Below, piece after piece: positions 31,531 to 40,621 of a DNA stretch of 64,000 nt. The notes below the pieces were generated by a model. That model was not told the origin of the DNA, made no database searches, and worked only from the letters and a program-made list of their open reading frames with translations. Source of the stretch: Saccharomycopsis malanga (taxonomy: Eukaryota > Ascomycota > Saccharomycetes > Ascoideales > Saccharomycopsidaceae); assembly GCA_004014935.1 (NCBI GenBank), contig CP025322.1:1550001-1614000 (forward strand). The letters are read 5' to 3'. Both the position numbers and the translations under genes were made by a program. How positions within the stretch are numbered: the stretch's first letter is position 1; each line of letters opens with the position of its first letter.

Positions 31531-32652
31531 ATGTATGTAGATATATATAAGAAGGAGAATAAGATGATATTGGCGAGAATGTGGATTGGTAGTGTACAAA
31601 AGAGAGACAAATTTGTAAGAAAGCAAGTCGCAGAGATGAGATCGTTGACATTGACCCCCACAGAGATGAGAGAGCACGTTGTGAGAGTGGTGAATGAAGA
31701 GAGCAATGATTACAACAAAGTGTTGAATGGGAATTTTGTTGGCTTGTACTGTTTGACGAGCTGGTTCGACACCAAGGTGAGCAGCAAGAGCGAATTGGTG
31801 GATTTCGAGCTCACGAGATTGCGGACACAGTTTTTGATCAAAATCAAGAAAATCTTGGCAAGATTGAGATTCCCAAACTTTATAGTGATCAATGCGTTGT
31901 ATTTCTTAGATTTGGTCCATGAATACGCCCAGACCAGCGAGGATTATCCGGTGTTCTACAAGACCAAGGAGGACAATCTCTTCCTCAACTTTATTGTGTG
32001 TTTGATGGTGGCCAACAAGTCGTCAAACGACTTTGCCATCAAGTCCAAATACTGGGCCAGACTCACCAAGATTCCGGTCCGCAAGATCAACGAGCTGGAG
32101 CTTTTGTTGTTGAACCTTGTGTTGAAACACAACGTCTTGGCGCTCAACTTCAACGTTGCCAAGCTAGCCAGCTACAACGACAAGTTGCAGTCCATGGTGC
32201 GTCCATTCAGTCTCTATATTGATGACTTCAATGCCAAGTTCAACTCTGCCTACAATACCGCACCAAAACCTCTTCCCGTGGTGTCGCCAAAAGAGTCCTA
32301 CACAGAGTCCAGCTCAGACCTCAGCACCTCTCCATCTTCGTCGTCCTACTCGGAAAACAGCGAATACTCCTCGGTGTCTCCAAACTCCTCCTCAAACAGC
32401 ATCTACGACAAGGACGTCAAGATCCAGACAATCGCGTCTGCCGACCATTTGGACGATTACATACAAACCCCTACCACCAGCTTCAAATGCGATAAACCAA
32501 CCGCTGCCAACTCTTATCTCCACACGTCCCTCCCTAACCCTTACAATTACGTCAACTTTGAGCAGCCTCGCCAGCAGCAACCCAAACAAACCTCCGATGA
32601 GGCTCCTCGCTATCGCGGCCACTACTACAGCTTGGAGATTTACCAAAATTGA
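31531..32652 (+). CDS. Pho85-type (PCL) cyclin
   Basis: Protein of 373 aa from the ATG at 31531; later Met codons at 31564 and 31579 could also be used. The open frame begins upstream at a TTG with no conservation. Residues 75-250 form a cyclin box of the Pho80/Pcl type, with the signature PNFIVINALYFLDLVHEY, LFLNFIVCLMVANKSSNDF, and KIPVRKINELELLLLNLVL. These cyclins bind Pho85-family CDKs and affect cell-cycle entry, polarity and nutrient signalling. The rest is low-complexity: Ser/Thr/Pro-rich 270-310 with possible phosphorylation sites, then a Gln/Pro/Tyr tail. Which PCL orthologue it represents is not clear to me. It is the last host gene before the transposon island. Confidence 0.7.
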   Translation: MYVDIYKKENKMILARMWIGSVQKRDKFVRKQVAEMRSLTLTPTEMREHVVRVVNEESNDYNKVLNGNFVGLYCLTSWFDTKVSSKSELVDFELTRLRTQFLIKIKKILARLRFPNFIVINALYFLDLVHEYAQTSEDYPVFYKTKEDNLFLNFIVCLMVANKSSNDFAIKSKYWARLTKIPVRKINELELLLLNLVLKHNVLALNFNVAKLASYNDKLQSMVRPFSLYIDDFNAKFNSAYNTAPKPLPVVSPKESYTESSSDLSTSPSSSSYSENSEYSSVSPNSSSNSIYDKDVKIQTIASADHLDDYIQTPTTSFKCDKPTAANSYLHTSLPNPYNYVNFEQPRQQQPKQTSDEAPRYRGHYYSLEIYQN

Positions 32653-32777
32653 ACAAATCCTTGTTTACTTCTTATATACACATTTTAGACTACTATTTAG
32701 ATGACCAACAGGCTTGGTCAGCACATTTCATTTCGATTTCTCATTTAATAAATTCAAACCGCCTTGGAACTAGGAAA

Positions 32778-32824
32778 TAAACTGATATGTACTGGGCTTG
32801 AAATATGATATTATTAGTATTATT
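32778..32824 (+). mobile_element. SINE-like element, copy C (3' fragment)
   Basis: Only the terminal part of the 3' module (AACTGATATGTACTGGGCTTGAAATAT) and a short ATT tail remain. The sequence match to copy A is almost exact, so this is a short 5'-truncated insertion or remnant. Confidence 0.7.
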
Positions 32825-33045
32825 GAGCCCAAATCTAATTCATAAAATGTCATATCACCATTAGAAATGCATCTAGGCTTAGAAGTGTAATAAACTTTAG
32901 AAACAAAAGTAGTATACAACAAAGAATTATCAGTAAATAAACCTTCATAATCATAGTTATTATCTTTCACCTTTGCTATAACTTTGTCAAAATAAGAAAA
33001 AAGTCTATCAAAACTAATTAGTAAAATTAAATATTTTATACTCAA
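32825..33045 (-). other. AT-rich open frame between two SINE copies
   Basis: A 220-bp open frame of 91 codons on the minus strand, without an ATG start, from about 33045 to 32770. It reads as a plausible protein fragment (YEGLFTDNSLLYTTF, SKPRCISNGDMTFYELDLG) with strongly A/T-ending codons. I cannot identify it. It could be a piece of another mobile element or an insert of organelle or plasmid origin. Confidence 0.35.
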
Positions 33046-33143
33046 AGATTATGTGATCAACAGGATTTGATTGGACTTTTTCAACGCCCTTAGACCTGGG
33101 GCGTAGATACGAAACTGATATCTACAGGGCTTGAAATGTATTA

Positions 33144-33192
<49 letters not shown>
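33046..33192 (+). mobile_element. SINE-like element, copy D (second body type)
   Basis: Carries the shared 3' module in diverged form (CCCTTAGACC ... TAGATACGAAACTGATAT, GGGCTTGAAATGTA) and a tail of about 16 ATT units. Its upstream part (GATTATGTGATCAACAGG) differs from copies A/B/H and matches copies F and J, defining a second body type. The tRNA head is not preserved at the left end. Confidence 0.75.
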
Positions 33193-33193
<1 letters not shown>

Positions 33194-33284
33194 CTCCTTT
33201 ATTTTAGTCTTCTTTTATCTTTTTATATAATCAGCGAAAGTTTCACCCATTCTCCGTTCAATACAAATACATCTTAATATTACA
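33194..33284 (+). mobile_element. LTR remnant with adjacent primer-binding-like site
   Basis: The 3' part of an LTR of the same family as the solo LTR at 36481-36824, ending TCTTAATATTACA. It is followed at 33285 by TGGTGATTTCC, which has the TGG start expected of a tRNA primer-binding site. This is a fossil that runs up against the tail of SINE-like copy D. Plus-strand orientation; the internal region that follows is not recognised. Confidence 0.55.
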
Positions 33285-33491
33285 TGGTGATTTCCAGGAA
33301 ATCTTCCAGATTCAACTTGTTCTCAATTGTGTCCTTGACAGTAAAGTAGCAGTTCGAAATGCCATGTGTGGCTGTAATATAGTGGAGAGCAATTCAGGAG
33401 GCTTTGACCGACCAATGTTGATGCTATTCTTTTGATGAAGAGTTTACATTTGAATCCTAGAGAATCAGTTGCGTAAATATGGTAAAGGTTG

Positions 33492-33660
33492 TAGCATATA
33501 TAGATGGTAAAAAAAACAAATTTGCAGTGCCATGGGGTTCTTAGCACATATAGATGGGAAAGACAACAAGTTAGTAGTGCCATGGGGCTTTTAGCACGTA
33601 ATATATGGTATTGATAACTATAATAATATAGACAACAAATTAGTAGTATCAAAAAATTTT
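33492..33660. repeat. Tandem 50-bp repeats with TAGCACATATAGATGG core
   Basis: Two units of exactly 50 bp (33492-33541 and 33542-33591), both with TAG CA[TC]ATATAGATGG, ACAA and GTGCCATGGGG at matching positions, then a third, more diverged and longer unit from 33592. It lies within the LTR-related island and has no coding reading that I can support. Confidence 0.75.
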
Positions 33661-33730
33661 CAGCACATAGTGAAGCCAATGTGTTCAAGACCTTTTCTAC
33701 TAATTTTCAAAAAGATTATTTGCAAAACCC

Positions 33731-33912
33731 ATTATCATTAATGATAATAGTGATAAAAATCATATATTTGGGGCCCAGTACATATCAGTTTGTATATACG
33801 CACTATATTTAAAGGGACTTGTAAAACACAATCATAATCTTCTCATCCTTGCGCCTGGCAGGTCTTTTTCTTCTCCAAAAGTGCTAACTGCTAATATCCT
33901 GCCAGGTCTTAA
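33731..33912 (-). mobile_element. SINE-like element, copy E, with hairpin head
   Basis: Reads right to left. The head (near 33912-33850) resembles copy G (GGCAGGATATTAGCAGTTAGCACTT against GGCAGGATAGCTCAGCGGTTAG). The 3' module is present (CAAGTCCCTTTAAATATAG, ATATACAAACTGATATGTACT, GGGCCCCAAATATATGAT), with no long ATT tail. The head is bracketed by a perfect inverted repeat, CCTGGCAGG at 33854-33862 and CCTGCCAGG at 33898-33906, able to form a 9-bp stem with a 35-nt loop. The B box is not recognisable. Confidence 0.65.
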
Positions 33913-34083
33913 CTCTCTTCGCAATAATCTACATACAAATTTGATATACTCCAAGTGAGCACAGGAAAAGTAAACCCCACCGCTATTTTTCAAAAGATTC
34001 GTTAACCTAGTCATGAGACAGTATCTTGCTAGAGATTCCTTAATGACATTCTATTTTCACTTTTAGGTTGGCCCTAAATAGTT

Positions 34084-34198
34084 GTAATAATAGCATATAT
34101 TACATATCAGTTTGGTATATACGCTTCATGTCTAAAAGGGACTTGGTAAAGCCTGTTGATCATAATCCGATCATAATATTATATATCGTTATATTCTC
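34084..34198 (-). mobile_element. SINE-like element, copy F (partial)
   Basis: Minus-strand copy of the second body type. It has GGATTATGATCAACAGGC, then CCAAGTCCCTTTTAGACAT and GTATATACCAAACTGATATGTAA, and a short ATT-like end. No tRNA head is visible. It abuts the LTR remnant at 34215. Confidence 0.6.
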
Positions 34199-34214
34199 AC
34201 CCAATTGGTTGAAA

Positions 34215-35990
34215 GTAACTAATGTATCTAGTCAGATCACAGGACTAGAAGCATATAGATGTTTACTGCCAATGATACACGCCCCTCTAAACGACAATAT
34301 GCTTTAAATCCTCATGAGATTTGATGTATTCTCTGAGAATGTCAGCGGCTGTACGTTTTAGTTTTGTCATGGTGATCCATTCGTAATTTTTGTCTGAATC
34401 AGGTCCGACGAATTTGACTAGAACAACATAACCTTTAGCTTTCTTCTTGTGCTCACATAATTTTTCAATTTCAGTTTCGAGAGTACCGTCTTTATACTTG
34501 CGAAAATTTTAAAATCTTCCAGGGGGAGCAGTGAAGGAACCTTCTCGAATAGACTTTTGTTTTCTGAGTTGACTAATGTGGAAAACGGGGCCCATTTTGT
34601 AAGATTGAGGGAGTCTAAGTTCATGGTTAACGGTACTTAATTTCTGATGTATTTCGTAAGGACCGATAAACTTGGTACGTAATGACCTGACAAGTTCTTT
34701 GTTAATGGACATCACCGAAGGCAGGCACCACTGTGCTGTCAATGTAGACTTCATCACCAACTTCAAACTCGACATCTTTGTGGGATAAATTGTAATATTT
34801 CTTGTTGGGTGTATGAGCCTGGTTTAGAGCAGCTTTGGCAGTAATGGTGTAACGATCGAGAACTTCAGCTAATTTCAACAGCAGTTCATCTTTACTTTCA
34901 GTAATAAACAGGAAAGGTGCAGGGGGTGAGGTGTATGTCCTAAATCAATTTGTAAAGGAAAATTACCAGCTAAAGAGATGGAAGGTGTAGCGTTGATGGT
35001 GAATTCAGCTAAAGAAAGGTAGTCTAACCATTCTGGGTTGATTTCAGCACAACATCTCAAATAATCTTGGAGTACTCTAATGTACCTTTCAGCTTTACCG
35101 TTGCTTTGATGATGACTTGTCACTGCCACGTTATGTTCTACATTACCATGTAAAAGCCCTTTAACTAGCTAATTGTTGAAAATAGTGTCCCTATCTGTAA
35201 GTATGGTGTTTGGGCACCCGTGTAGCGGAAAGTAGAAATTTCTTAAAAGGTTAATGAATGTTTCAGCAGAGAAATGTTTGCTGATTGGATAAAAATGATA
35301 ACGTGAAGAGAACAAATTAACTATAACGAGGACGAAATCCACCTCCTCCCCTTGAAACTTTGCAGTCGTGAATCCTGAAACAACATCAAGGGCAATTCCG
35401 AAAGGAATTAAGGTAGTTTTGTTTGCAAGTCTATGGCTGCTGAAGGCCGATTCAAATTCCATCAATGGTGCTTCAGGATCGTGAATGATTGTGGCCGGGA
35501 TACGCGTGACAAGCAGTTCAGAGATAACATTGGGTTCACTCCCATCATCGAGAATTGTGGTTGATGTTTCACCATTCAGAAAGGTGATTGTCTTAAGTTG
35601 AGTCTTTTTAGAACTCGTGTGGTGAACTTCTGAAGAAGATTTATCGGAAGATTGAGCGTTGGTATCGGAAGATTTGACTGGAACCCAGGTACTAATGATT
35701 GAATATCTTGGCTAGCCATATATATATAATGCATTTGATACCCTGAATATCTCAATATACGCCCTATAATTGATACCTCCATAAGAGTGACTCGAGTCAA
35801 GATTAAACTTATAATATACGTGTCTTGCAATAAAATGCTGCGGCAGAATGACGATAATCAACAGATACAAATAACCAGCTGTCTTAAGCTCAAACAATTT
35901 TACATAATACTTCAACAACTTATCATCACAATAACATCAATATATTTAGAAAAAGATAAAAACCGCTCAAAAACAAGTCTAATTGACGAG
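34215..35990 (-). mobile_element. Decayed Ty3/gypsy LTR retrotransposon (fossil)
   Basis: Fossil element read on the minus strand. At its 3' end there is an LTR remnant (34215-34279, beginning TGTATCATTGG) preceded by a purine-rich tract (34280-34292). Coding remnants run from about 34300 to 35760: a chromodomain-like segment near the 3' end, an integrase C-terminal GPY/F-type segment (KFIGPYEI), integrase core segments and, furthest upstream, an aspartic-protease-like segment. I do not recognise reverse transcriptase or RNase H. The order and the integrase-terminal chromodomain are those of Ty3/gypsy chromoviruses. The element is broken many times over and cannot be active. A partner LTR copy differs at about one position over the 46 bp compared, so the family may have moved fairly recently. 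Confidence 0.75.
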
Positions 35991-36039
35991 TTGAAGAGTC
36001 ATAAAAGAATCAAAAAAAAATCTGTTAAATAAAAAAATA

Positions 36040-36363
36040 ACATCTTTCAGGCCAATCCAAAGCGCCATCAAGTACTATAAAGTGATTGTTTGATCACCAT
36101 AGTGGTTTTCCGTAGTATCACAACCCACAGCAAATTTCCATCTCTTGACACCTTTTACTTACCATTGAAAAGTGACTACCGGTTCTGGGTTGCGTCTCAA
36201 ATATGCACCCCGACGCGGGTTGACGCATAAACCTGTCAAATCGTCCGTGCACCCGGGCTTCGTAATTGAGCCATAACTATATGTTATCTGACAATAAAAT
36301 GAATAAGAATCATATTGGAAAAATTGAAGAAAATTGATATTAATGAGCATTTTAGGTTTGTTT
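36040..36363. other. Unassigned GC-mixed spacer in transposon island
   Basis: Short stretch with a GC-richer core near 36180-36270 (GACGCGGGTTGACGC, GTGCACCCGGGCTTCG). It has a weak resemblance to a tRNA A box on the minus strand but no tRNA fold. I could not assign it to any element family. Confidence 0.3.
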
Positions 36364-36480
<117 letters not shown>

Positions 36481-36824
36481 TGTAATATTAAGATGAGTTT
36501 GTATTGACCGAAGAATGGGTAAAACGTAGACTGACTAAGGATAAGAGAAGACTAAAATAAAGGTAAAATAAAGTCTTAAATAGTGGTTAGAACAGTGATT
36601 ACCTGAAAAGTAATCAAATATGTTGACAACTGTCTAGACTCATAAAATAATGAAAAAAGGGAAGTGACAGTGTTGTGTATCGACTGATAAGTCTAGCCAA
36701 TAAGAAATAAGAAAAGAATAAGGATATCATCTGCATATAGAGTTAAAATAGAATAAGGGGTACAGAATCTTATCAATCAGATCACAGGACTAGAAGCATA
36801 TAGATGTTTACTACCAATGATACA
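36481..36824 (-). mobile_element. Solo LTR (344 bp) with 5-bp TSD
   Basis: Begins and ends TG...CA (TGTAATATT to AATGATACA on the plus strand) and is flanked by TTATA on both sides (36476-36480 and 36825-36829), a 5-bp target duplication as expected for Ty3-type insertion; the AT-rich flanks weaken this slightly. Orientation is taken from the purine tract and primer-binding-like site seen at other copies: the LTR reads TGTATCATTGG to AATATTACA on the minus strand. It is a fossil left after loss of the internal part. Confidence 0.65.
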
Positions 36825-36867
36825 TTATATCACTATACTAATTACTCGTTCATTTAATCATTAATTA

Positions 36868-37057
36868 TTCCTTATATATTAGTTTTGTATATAGCCCTAT
36901 GTCTAAAAGCACTTGATGAAATTTAATCGTGTCCTGCCCTCCTAATTTTCTCATTTAATAGATTAGAAAGAAAACACTAGACTTTTGTCTGGGTTATATT
37001 TCAGACAGTAGCACTTGCCTGTGGAAACCACGTTCAGTATAGTAAAAGCAGCGAGTA
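36868..37057 (-). mobile_element. SINE-like element, copy H
   Basis: Aligns to copies A and B across the body (CTCGCTGCTTTT, TGAACGTGGTTTC, GGCAAGTGCTACTGTCTGAAA, AAGTCTAGTG, CTATTAAATGAGAAAATTA) and into the 3' module (CAAGTGCTTTTAGACATAG). The tRNA-like head is missing at the right end (5' truncation), and the tail is short and AT-rich. This is independent evidence that the body is a repeat and not unique spacer. Confidence 0.75.
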
Positions 37058-37108
37058 AAATTAATATGAACTATTTTTACTCATTTAGCTATTACGCTTA
37101 AATTCAAT

Positions 37109-37180
37109 AATCATTAGTCTTACAAAAATCATTAGTCTTACAAAAATCATTAGTCTTTCAAAAATCATTAGTCTTTTAAT
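37109..37180. repeat. Four tandem 18-bp repeats downstream of the RBS1-like gene
   Basis: Four adjacent 18-bp units (starts 37109, 37127, 37145, 37163) of the form AATCATTAGTCTTACAAA, with few substitutions, followed by a partial fifth. They lie about 160 bp downstream of the RBS1-like stop codon, perhaps in its 3'UTR. Confidence 0.85.
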
Positions 37181-37340
37181 AATCATCTTGCAATCTGTGA
37201 AACGACTCATCACCGTTTGTAGATATCTATGAAGAATAACTATTCTAAATAATCTGATTTTTTCCATGATTTCATTAAAGCCATCGTTTTGTCCAACAAG
37301 TATATATTGCTTTGACACGTATTCTGGGAAAAATCTTAAT

Positions 37341-38678
37341 TCACTGGTTGGTTCCTTGGTTCCGATGTCCCCCCTGGTAGGACTTTGTTCTATTAAAGTT
37401 ATTTTTGCGTGGATTACTATTGAACTGGGAGCTGTAGTTTGCAGGTATTGGATAGTTTGGAGACTGTTGGGGAAAGAAGGGGGCAGGATAAGCAGGAGCA
37501 CCAGGATATTGATACAGCTGGGGAACACTATAGGCGGGAGCCCCAGGAAAGTAGCCGCCTTTCATGGGAAGAGGAGCAAACAATTGTGGGGGAGCAGAGG
37601 GATTATATTGGTTTGGAAACCCGTTCATGTAAACTGGCGGCATGAATCCGGGCAAACCTGCCACAGGTCCATTGTTATTATAGTATGGGGCTCCATATGC
37701 ACTATTGTAGTTATTGTAAAAGTTGTTGTAGTTGCTATTATTATAGCTGTTATTGTTATTGTTATAGTGCCTCTGGTGGGGCCGCTGGGCTGGTTTGTTG
37801 TGAGTGGTGGTCGAATCAGTGAGTTCTGGGGATTCTGGGGATTCTGGCTCTTCATCCACTTGTTCGCTGTAGATTCGCTCCCGAGCCATGATATATAATG
37901 CTTCTTTGGAAGCGCGTTTCGACTCAATATCGAGGGTTTCCTCTGAACTAGTTGCAGAGGCTGATTTCTCAGTGGTTGACTCCGGTCCACCAGTAATTCT
38001 GGTATCCTCGGTCTTGGTCTTTTCTTGTCTTTTCATGATTTTAAGATTCCGAGGGTTTACATGTGTGTTATTGGGCTTGGACTGGTCTAATGTTTCGGAG
38101 GATTGGTTGCTTGCAGCAAAATTACTGGAGTTACTCGTATTATAGTAGTGGTTCACACCATTGAAGGGCCCTCGGTTCTTGTAGTGATGAGGGCTTTTGT
38201 AGTTGACAAACGCCTTTTTCACTAACATGGCATTATTAGGTATTGGGAGATCACAAAGCTTAGTTTTGACAATTCTGTCCATCTTTTCACCACCCTCCAG
38301 TTGCTCGTCATCACGCTTGATGGTGGGCTGACTTGGCGGGGTAAACGTCTTAAACACTACTACAGAAACCCCATCGTTAGACAAAATATGCTTCAATTCA
38401 TGATACTCAGCAATTTGGTGCGCCAACAGTCTACAATACGAGCTCATCGGACTCAATTTATACCGATTGCTGAAAAGGTTAATATATAATTTTGCTGTAC
38501 GACATCCCCCACAAACAATTACTTACATGTTGGACTCCATAAACTCGAGAATGGAATCCTCCAACTTGATAACAAACTGGCGATCTCTGGCATTGAACAA
38601 GGCATCAAACAATCTCCTAGAAATGCCGTACTTGCTGGCAAGATCATGATACGTCTGTTCGTTTGGTGAATCGCTCAT
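37341..38678 (-). CDS. R3H/SUZ RNA-binding protein, Rbs1-like (two exons)
   Basis: 426-aa protein from exon 1 (38527-38678) and exon 2 (37341-38469) across a 57-bp intron (38470-38526), with donor GTAAGT and branch-like TATTAAC. Exon 1 ends in ...FMESN and joins to INRYKLSPMSSYCRLLAHQ. The join rebuilds an R3H domain (RDRQFVIKLEDSILEF, then RLLAHQIAEYHELKH with the R-x3-H pair), a single-strand nucleic-acid binding fold. A SUZ-like motif follows (KEALYIMARERIY). The C-terminal third is a prion-like Asn/Tyr/Gly/Pro region. S. cerevisiae Rbs1 affects tRNA-gene transcription and Pol III assembly; direct orthology is likely but not proved. Divergent from RPL38, with CACGTG sites between. Confidence 0.75.
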
Positions 38679-38806
38679 CGTTTAACTCCTCAAGAATCTC
38701 TTGTTTTGTCAATCCCTCCCATCAATATACAAACTACTGTCAATTCTCCTCTCAATTTACTCACTACAATCTCGTGATACTTCCACCTTCTGCCTATATA
38801 CAGCGT

Positions 38807-39022
38807 CACGTGGACACTTTCAACAGTAATACCAATTAGTCATTTATAAACATAAATAAACAAACAAATAAATAAATAAAAAATGCCATTTTTACCTGTG
38901 TTTACCATTGGGTATTCAATGTCTTACTTTCTCATCAGTAATGTACACGTAACTTTTTCACCCTGGCCAATGACACTTTTCGCGTGCATAGCCCTATTAT
39001 GCCTCACGCGGTTTACACGTGC
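38807..39022. promoter_or_regulatory. RPL38 upstream CACGTG and TBF1-like sites
   Basis: The shared RBS1-like/RPL38 intergenic region has CACGTG (Cbf1-type) at 38807-38812 and 39017-39022, and AGCCCTAT at 38990-38997, close to the telomere-factor Tbf1 core. In C. albicans, ribosomal protein genes are bound by Tbf1 with Cbf1, so these are plausible RPL38 sites. RPL35 has a similar ATAGGGTT. Confidence 0.45.
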
Positions 39023-39165
39023 GTGTGACTGGTTTTCTTAGGTTTATGTGAGCCCGATTTTTCAAGTACAATATACGAAAAGGTAAAAAAAATTTCAGAA
39101 TCCTATATTGGGAGTTCAGATACATTATTACCTTTGGTCAGCATATACCAACAACATATACAAAG

Positions 39166-39459
39166 ATGGCTGTAAGTAAATGGAACAGAATTGAAGGAGA
39201 CATGCCGGAATACTAACAAAAACAGCGTGAAATCAAAGATATCAAAGAATTTGTTGAATTGTCCAGAAGAAAGGACGTTACCCAATTGACTGTCAAAACC
39301 AACGACAAGATCAATGCCAACGGTAAAAAATACAAGGAAACCAAGTTCAAGATCAGAGGATCCAAGAACTTGTACACCATTGTCATCAATGATGCCGACA
39401 GAGCCTCTAAGTTGCAACAATCCTTGTCTCCAAGCTTGAAAGTTGAAACTATCGCTTAA
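39166..39459 (+). CDS. RPL38: Ribosomal protein eL38 (two exons)
   Basis: 60S ribosomal protein eL38, 79 aa. Exon 1 (39166-39171) codes only MA. A 54-bp intron (39172-39225) has donor GTAAGT, branch TACTAAC at 39211-39217 and acceptor ACAG. Exon 2 (39226-39459) begins REIKDIKEFVEL. The spliced product aligns end to end with eL38 (MAREI..KDIK.F, KFKIRGSKNLYTIVIND). A plain ORF search gives only a 66-aa fragment from a TTG, so the intron is essential. Divergent from the RBS1-like gene, with CACGTG sites and TBF1-like sites upstream. Confidence 0.93.
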
Positions 39460-39690
39460 ATGTGGTTGGTTTCCAGGTGGTTATTTATAGTTCATAATTA
39501 TGTTTTAATATAACGAGGTTGAATGATTTCAGTTATTCATTGGTGGTTGTAATGAGGGATTGGTATCAATGGAGCAGTGTTGGAATTTATTGGTCAGAAG
39601 AGCAAATCAAAGTTATTTATTGATAATAATTAAAAGTGATTAAAAGAATGATCAAAAACTTATAGTACAAATTAGCATAATAAAACTTAC

Positions 39691-40290
39691 CTATATCAAC
39701 TTTTCGATTCTGGGCTGTTTGGCACGTTTCCGTTTCTTCTGTGCCACCATTTCCCATTCTTTATCCACCTGCTTGGTCTTCTTGAACTCATCTCTAATGT
39801 GTAGAAACTTGCAAGTATCTCCATAGCCGCAGTAGCCATGTTGTTGGAAATCTTTGCACACATCGGGCTGGAAGTCGATAACTGTAGTGGATCTGATATT
39901 AGATGCCGTCTTCACTGGCCCTGGCTTATTATTATCTTTCTTCACAAACCTACTATAGCCTTTTTGCCCTGTATAAGTAGTCGTATCTAAGGTTTTTACT
40001 GTTGGTTTTTGTATTATCTTGTCACTATCTTCCTTGGCAAACTCCGACGCTAATCTGTCCTCTTTTGTAGCCTCATCCTTTGACAAGTTGGACAATTGAG
40101 GTTTTTCATCTGAAGTTTTAATCGATTTTTCATTAGATTTGTCATCTTTTTTCGTTCCCAAAATAGGTTTTACCACTTCCACTGTTTTCACGTCTGCGCT
40201 AACATCTTCATCACTATCACTATCATTCGCTAACGCCTTTATACTGATTGTAGCTTTGGTTTTTTTATTGACTCTTCTTTTCTTAAACAT
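39691..40290 (-). CDS. CWC24: Cwc24-like spliceosomal CCCH protein lacking a RING
   Basis: 199-aa protein ending in a CCCH zinc finger: VCKDFQQHGYCGYGDTCKFLH near residues 150-170, preceded by STTVIDFQPD. This region is the Cwc24/RNF113 signature for a factor of the activated spliceosome that helps 5' splice-site use. The N-terminus (MFKKRRVNKKTKA, then an acidic SDSDED patch) also fits. S. cerevisiae Cwc24 has a C-terminal RING after the CCCH finger; here the frame stops about 30 residues after it, within a basic tail. I searched the following 250 bp in all minus frames and saw no C3HC4 pattern. A GTAAGT directly follows the stop, but splicing there would not change the coding end. So either the RING was lost in this lineage or the gene is truncated. 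Confidence 0.8.
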   Translation of the reverse strand: MFKKRRVNKKTKATISIKALANDSDSDEDVSADVKTVEVVKPILGTKKDDKSNEKSIKTSDEKPQLSNLSKDEATKEDRLASEFAKEDSDKIIQKPTVKTLDTTTYTGQKGYSRFVKKDNNKPGPVKTASNIRSTTVIDFQPDVCKDFQQHGYCGYGDTCKFLHIRDEFKKTKQVDKEWEMVAQKKRKRAKQPRIEKLI

Positions 40291-40450
40291 TGTATTGCTA
40301 TTATCATAGACCTCTATTAGATATCTTCCTTTATATGAACAATTCTGAAATTTTTAATCATCTCTAATAGCACGTGAAAATAATCTTTTTTTTTGGCAAT
40401 AAGCTTCTGCATTGTATTGCATGATAGCGCAGTGACATGCATATGACAGT

Positions 40451-40621
40451 TAATAATATCTTTAAATTCGAACCCAGCCAATATCAGTTTCGTATATATA
40501 TACGTCTTATGTCTTAAAAGACTTGATAAATCCAATTGTTTCCTACTGATTATAATATTTTCAACGTCTTTTTTTTCTCGTTTCCTTAAGTACTAACCGC
40601 TGAGCTATCCTGCCGAGCGCC
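40451..40621 (-). mobile_element. SINE-like element, copy G
   Basis: Reads right to left. The head at 40621-40590 is GGCAGGATAGCTCAGCGGTTAGTACTT, with a clear A box TAGCTCAGCGG at 40597-40607, the best in the family. The 3' module is CAAGTCTTTTAAGACATAAG, ATATACGAAACTGATATTGGCTGGG. The body is shorter than in A and the tail is a short TAA run. A B box is not clear. Confidence 0.7.

Noticed and set aside
36180-36290. Possible tRNA gene on the minus strand (TGGCTCAATTACG... segment)
   Set aside because: An A-box-like string is present but there is no B box at the right distance and no cloverleaf.
37085-37528. ORF with repeated RLMIF units overlapping the RBS1-like gene
   Set aside because: Shadow frame running through the 18-bp tandem repeats; the R3H gene in the other frame is conserved.
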